Assembly: GCF_027111315.2 (NCBI RefSeq)
Contig: NZ_CP114289.2
Span: 2,852,001 to 2,916,000 of the forward strand
DNA: 64,000 bases
From: Flavobacterium limnophilum
GTDB lineage: Bacteria > Bacteroidota > Bacteroidia > Flavobacteriales > Flavobacteriaceae
Direction: 5' to 3'
Below are positions 61,868 through 64,000 of the stretch, piece after piece. Made by a program: the position numbers and the translations under genes. Every line of letters begins with the position of its first letter. Positions within the stretch are counted from its first letter, which is position 1. Below the pieces are notes generated by a model. It was given only the letters and a program-made list of their open reading frames with translations, was not told where the DNA came from and ran no database searches.

Positions 61868-61928
61868 TTTTCTTCAATTAAAATAAATATTGTTTTTACT
61901 AGGGATTTAAAATAGCTACCAGCGTTTG

Positions 61929-62040
61929 GCCTGTAACCGTCAGTCGCGAATCCAAGCGAACTGATTTCTCTCTTCTAAGGTATAATTTCCATGAAAAAGA
62001 ACTTCAATTTACCGAAAACTCCGCGATTGCAGTTACAGGC
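61929..62040. repeat. imperfect inverted repeat (attC-like spacer)
   Basis: GCCTGTAACCGTCAGTCGCG at 61929-61948 and, inverted, CGCGATTGCAGTTACAGGC at 62022-62040 form imperfect arms with GTAAC/GTTAC near their outer ends, enclosing about 73 bases. It lies just after the 3' end of the gene at 62054 (read on the minus strand), as attC sites do in gene cassettes. No integrase is in the window. Confidence 0.5.
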
Positions 62041-62053
62041 TATTATATGCAGA

Positions 62054-62395
62054 TTAAATGATTTCTTGAAAATAAACCCAGCCGTATTCATTCAAATGCA
62101 GCTTAAAAGCTCGTGGTTCAGGAACTCGAATATAAAGTTTCCCGTTAACTTGTTTGTATGGATGATTATCTTCTAATTCTTCTATTGTAATTTGAAATGT
62201 ATCGTTATTATTTGCACTTGTAACTTCAAAATCATGACCTTCGAATAACATTATCGAGTTGTCACCATCCCAAATATTTATGTTGAACGTACCGTTTCGA
62301 TTATAAAAATTAAATATAAGATCGTCATTACGCATACAATCGGGAATCATAGGTTGTGATCTAAATAATCCGATGAAGTCAATATTCTCTAACAT
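62054..62395 (-). CDS. hypothetical protein
   Basis: I do not recognise this 113-residue protein (start ATG at 62395; the longer frame lacks support). It looks like a single beta-rich domain (LIFNFYNRNGTFNINIWDGDNS, then RVPEPRAFKLHLNEYGWVYF), possibly an immunity-protein-like or beta-sandwich fold, but there is no firm match. It is the rightmost member of the run of small minus-strand genes, preceded by a large palindrome (62448-62506). Confidence 0.5.
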   Translation of the reverse strand: MLENIDFIGLFRSQPMIPDCMRNDDLIFNFYNRNGTFNINIWDGDNSIMLFEGHDFEVTSANNNDTFQITIEELEDNHPYKQVNGKLYIRVPEPRAFKLHLNEYGWVYFQEII

Positions 62396-62447
62396 AAACT
62401 TTCTTTTTAAGAGTGATTTTCTGAATTTGCAAATAACTTGCAAACAG

Positions 62448-62506
62448 GCGAAACAAACCTTCGTATATCCACCCAAAATCGGGTAGACTGCGAAGGTTTG
62501 TTTCGC
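62448..62506. repeat. 16-base perfect inverted repeat with nested stem
   Basis: GCGAAACAAACCTTCG at 62448-62463 is exactly inverted at 62491-62506. Inside the 27-base spacer, ACCC (62471-62474) and GGGT (62481-62484) pair again. The T-rich tail is short, so it may be a terminator, a cruciform or a recombination site. Confidence 0.72.
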
Positions 62507-62639
62507 TTTATTTCCTTTCAAATATATTCATTTTTTCTTACAAATCATCAAAAGGACTTTTTATTTGTTGACCTCTTTTCTAATTTTCAGGAGAAAAAAC
62601 AGCACTACTATTTTTTGAGAATCAAAAAAGGAGTTCCGA

Positions 62640-62816
62640 ACTACTAATTATAACCTCCGAACTCAAAATTATAAGCTCCGAACTACTAATTATAACCTCT
62701 GAACTCAAAATTATAAGCTCCGAACTACTAATTATAACCTCTGAACTCAAAATTATAAGCTCCGAACTACTAATTATAACCTCTGAACTCAAAATTATAA
62801 GCTCTGAACTCAAAAA
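62640..62816. repeat. 21-base tandem repeat in 42-base higher-order units
   Basis: Two alternating 21-base units, CTCCGAACTACTAATTATAAC and CTCTGAACTCAAAATTATAAG (each 21 bases), are repeated about eight times in total. All copies are close to identical, so the array is young. Because 21 is a multiple of three it leaves open frames on the minus strand (SSELIIL/SSEVIIS), but nothing suggests they are expressed. Confidence 0.85.
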
Positions 62817-62833
62817 CAAAGGATTACCAAAAC

Positions 62834-62858
62834 AAAAGCCTCCTTACGGAGGCTTGGA
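62834..62858 (-). terminator. terminator of the gene at 62876
   Basis: AAGCCTCC pairs with GGAGGCTT around TTAC, 21 bases after the stop codon on the minus strand, with an A/T-rich tail (TTTTGTTTTGG). Confidence 0.72.
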
Positions 62859-62875
62859 TTCAAAGAATTAAGGAA

Positions 62876-63349
62876 CTAAATGGGCTTTACTTTTTTTGAT
62901 TTTTTGGCGAATCGTTGTTTCAAGTCGTCATAAATAGGTTCTGCGGAAGGAATCCCTTTGGAAGCAGCTTCTTTTACCTGTCCGTAATACAGCAGCGCTT
63001 CTTGGAAAGCTTCACTGCCCGCCACCATAATGGTATCTTCCACGTTGCAGGACAATTGGTTGGCAAGATTGGTAATGGGCGTCAATTGCATGACCACAGA
63101 AGCGTCGGCCACAAATTCTGCCACATTCATGTAGCTGGGCACAAATTGTGGATTAGACACCACATAGTCTTTGGTTTTCAATACCGTAGCCACGGTTTTG
63201 TCTCCCATTTTTAGAATCGACTGGCGCTCCTCTGGAGTCAAGGCCAATAGATACGGTTCAAGCAAATTTTTGCAATTTTGCAAATTCTCTAGCACAGCCG
63301 CGATGGTTTGTTCGGGAATACTGATACTCAATTGGTTTTGTGTACTCAT
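62876..63349 (-). CDS. conserved hypothetical protein
   Basis: This 157-residue helical, soluble protein (MSTQNQLSISIPEQTIAAVLENL; LLALTPEERQSILKMGDKTVATV; EAFQEALLYYGQVKEAA) has a basic C-terminus (KQRFAKKSKKVKPI). It resembles hypothetical flavobacterial proteins; I cannot name a family. It has its own terminator and stands between two repeat arrays. Confidence 0.65.
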   Translation of the reverse strand: MSTQNQLSISIPEQTIAAVLENLQNCKNLLEPYLLALTPEERQSILKMGDKTVATVLKTKDYVVSNPQFVPSYMNVAEFVADASVVMQLTPITNLANQLSCNVEDTIMVAGSEAFQEALLYYGQVKEAASKGIPSAEPIYDDLKQRFAKKSKKVKPI

Positions 63350-64000
63350 AAAATAATAAGGGTTAAAGTTAACAAGGATAAAATTACATTATTTACTATT
63401 ATAAAAAAAACACTCCAGTTAAATTTTATATAAAATCTTACACTTTTTTGTCATTTTCTCGATTTACTCTAGTGCTGCCAATCAAGAGTTCAAATAGACC
63501 ATTAGGCAGGGCATTCGCCTTTAAAAGTTTCCGCCACAAATTCCACAAATTTTCACACACGAGCGAAGCGAACTGACGAAATAAATTCAAAGTCTATTTT
63601 TTGGGATGTTTGAGTTAATTATGCTGTTGTTGGTATGTTTGAGTTAATTATGCTGTTGTTGGTATGTTTGAGTTAATTATGCTGTTGTTGGTAGGATCAT
63701 TTTTGCGGTAATTTGTGTAATTTATGATTAAAGAGAATTATGTTTTTAAAAAGTTACACCACAAATTCCACAAATTTTCACACACGAGCGAAGCGAACTG
63801 ACGAAGTAAATTCAAAGTCTGTTTTTGGTAGATTTGAGTTAATTATGCTGTTGTTGGTAAGTTCATTTTTGCGGTAATTTGTGTAATTTGTGGTTAAAGA
63901 GAATTATGTTTTTAAAAAGTTACACCACAAATTCCACAAATTTTCACACACGAGCGAAGCGAACTGACGAAGTAAATTCAAAGTCTATTTTTTGGGATGT
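63350..64000. other. gene-free region dominated by repeats
   Basis: No gene is supported here. It holds a half-copy of the palindromic repeat family (63505-63535) and the nested tandem repeats described next, which run past the window end. Confidence 0.65.
63505..64000. repeat. nested tandem repeat array, continuing past the window end
   Basis: A long unit starting CCACAAATTCCACAAATTTTC and containing GAGCGAAGCGAACTGACGAA occurs at 63534, 63759 and 63925 (spacing 225 and 166 bases). The first unit holds three exact 29-base copies of TGTTTGAGTTAATTATGC+TGTTGTTGGTA at 63607-63635, 63636-63664 and 63665-63693; the second holds one. The two-copy difference explains the length change. The 31 bases at 63505-63535 match the element at 57256 in inverted orientation. 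Confidence 0.82.

Larger units (their letters stand above)
62396..62875. other. intergenic region with palindrome, minisatellite and terminator
   Basis: These 480 bases hold no supported gene. The palindrome at 62448-62506, the tandem repeat at 62640-62816 and the terminator at 62834-62858 are described separately. Confidence 0.6.

Noticed and set aside
57481..62521. CRISPR array
   Set aside because: The repeats here are a single direct-repeat pair, palindromes and tandem minisatellites; none shows regularly spaced repeats with unique spacers, and no cas genes are present.
62622..62819. Minus-strand frame encoding SSELIIL/SSEVIIS repeats
   Set aside because: It is a by-product of a 21-base tandem repeat; there is no plausible start signal and no neighbouring coding context.

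Overview
The window comes from a low-GC member of the Bacteroidota, almost certainly family Flavobacteriaceae and most likely genus Flavobacterium. The evidence is a complete gldK-gldL-gldM-gldN cluster (gliding motility and type IX secretion core), Bacteroidota-type TAnnTTTG promoter elements, a carbamoyl phosphate synthase large subunit of about 950 residues, a DnaJ with a reduced zinc-finger domain, and many short families typical of this group (DUF2807, PspC/PadR, DUF4870, DUF983, DUF4442).

Region 1 (1-11.3 kb) is mixed and partly accessory. It holds the end of an OmpA-family protein, an M28 peptidase with an altered active site, an SMR exporter (SugE/Gdx type), and a small catabolic locus (MFS transporter, DapA/NanA-family lyase, LacI regulator with a palindromic operator). 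It then has a Cys-cluster protein, a lipoprotein with an internal duplication, a dienelactone hydrolase fossil, a TPR sensor kinase and an AT-rich orphan with a PIN-like motif. Region 2 (11.3-33.3 kb) is mostly core: carB, rpmH, a TolC/HlyD/ABC-2 export operon, an ABC-F protein, hydrolases, a ParDE-like toxin-antitoxin pair, a one-domain DEAD-box protein, a sigma-54 activator, a NatAB-like ABC exporter, dnaJ and grpE. A C-terminal fossil of an ABC-F gene lies at 17.9 kb, 4 kb from the intact gene.

Region 3 (33.5-48.3 kb) opens with a probable envelope-homeostasis operon (PadR, PspC, two DUF2807 proteins, preceded by DUF4870). It continues with trxB, a secreted-protein pseudogene abutting the terminator of an initiator tRNA gene, an LRR protein, a lipid kinase facing an APP1-type phosphatase across a shared palindrome, a second ABC-F gene, DUF983 and a DAO-type oxidoreductase. 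Region 4 (48.3-57.0 kb) is gldN-gldM-gldL-gldK, transcribed leftward, followed upstream by an arginase-fold protein that has lost its metal ligands, and by topA.

Region 5 (57.0-64.0 kb) is accessory and the most unusual part. It holds a large palindromic repeat, a phospholipase D-like gene fragment, a hicB-hicA module between 37-bp direct repeats, and then a run of single small genes, all on the minus strand and each separated by about 100-180 bp that often contains imperfect palindromes. This run includes two tandem zinc-ribbon paralogues (one cut by an in-frame stop) and two related multi-spanning membrane proteins that bracket an HNH nuclease with a split motif. The layout resembles an integron-like cassette array or a small defence island. 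It ends in a 21/42-bp minisatellite, a conserved hypothetical gene, and nested tandem repeats that run off the window edge. The best candidates for undescribed biology are the HNH plus paired membrane-protein block, the metal-less arginase-fold protein beside gldKLMN, and the cassette-like organisation of region 5.
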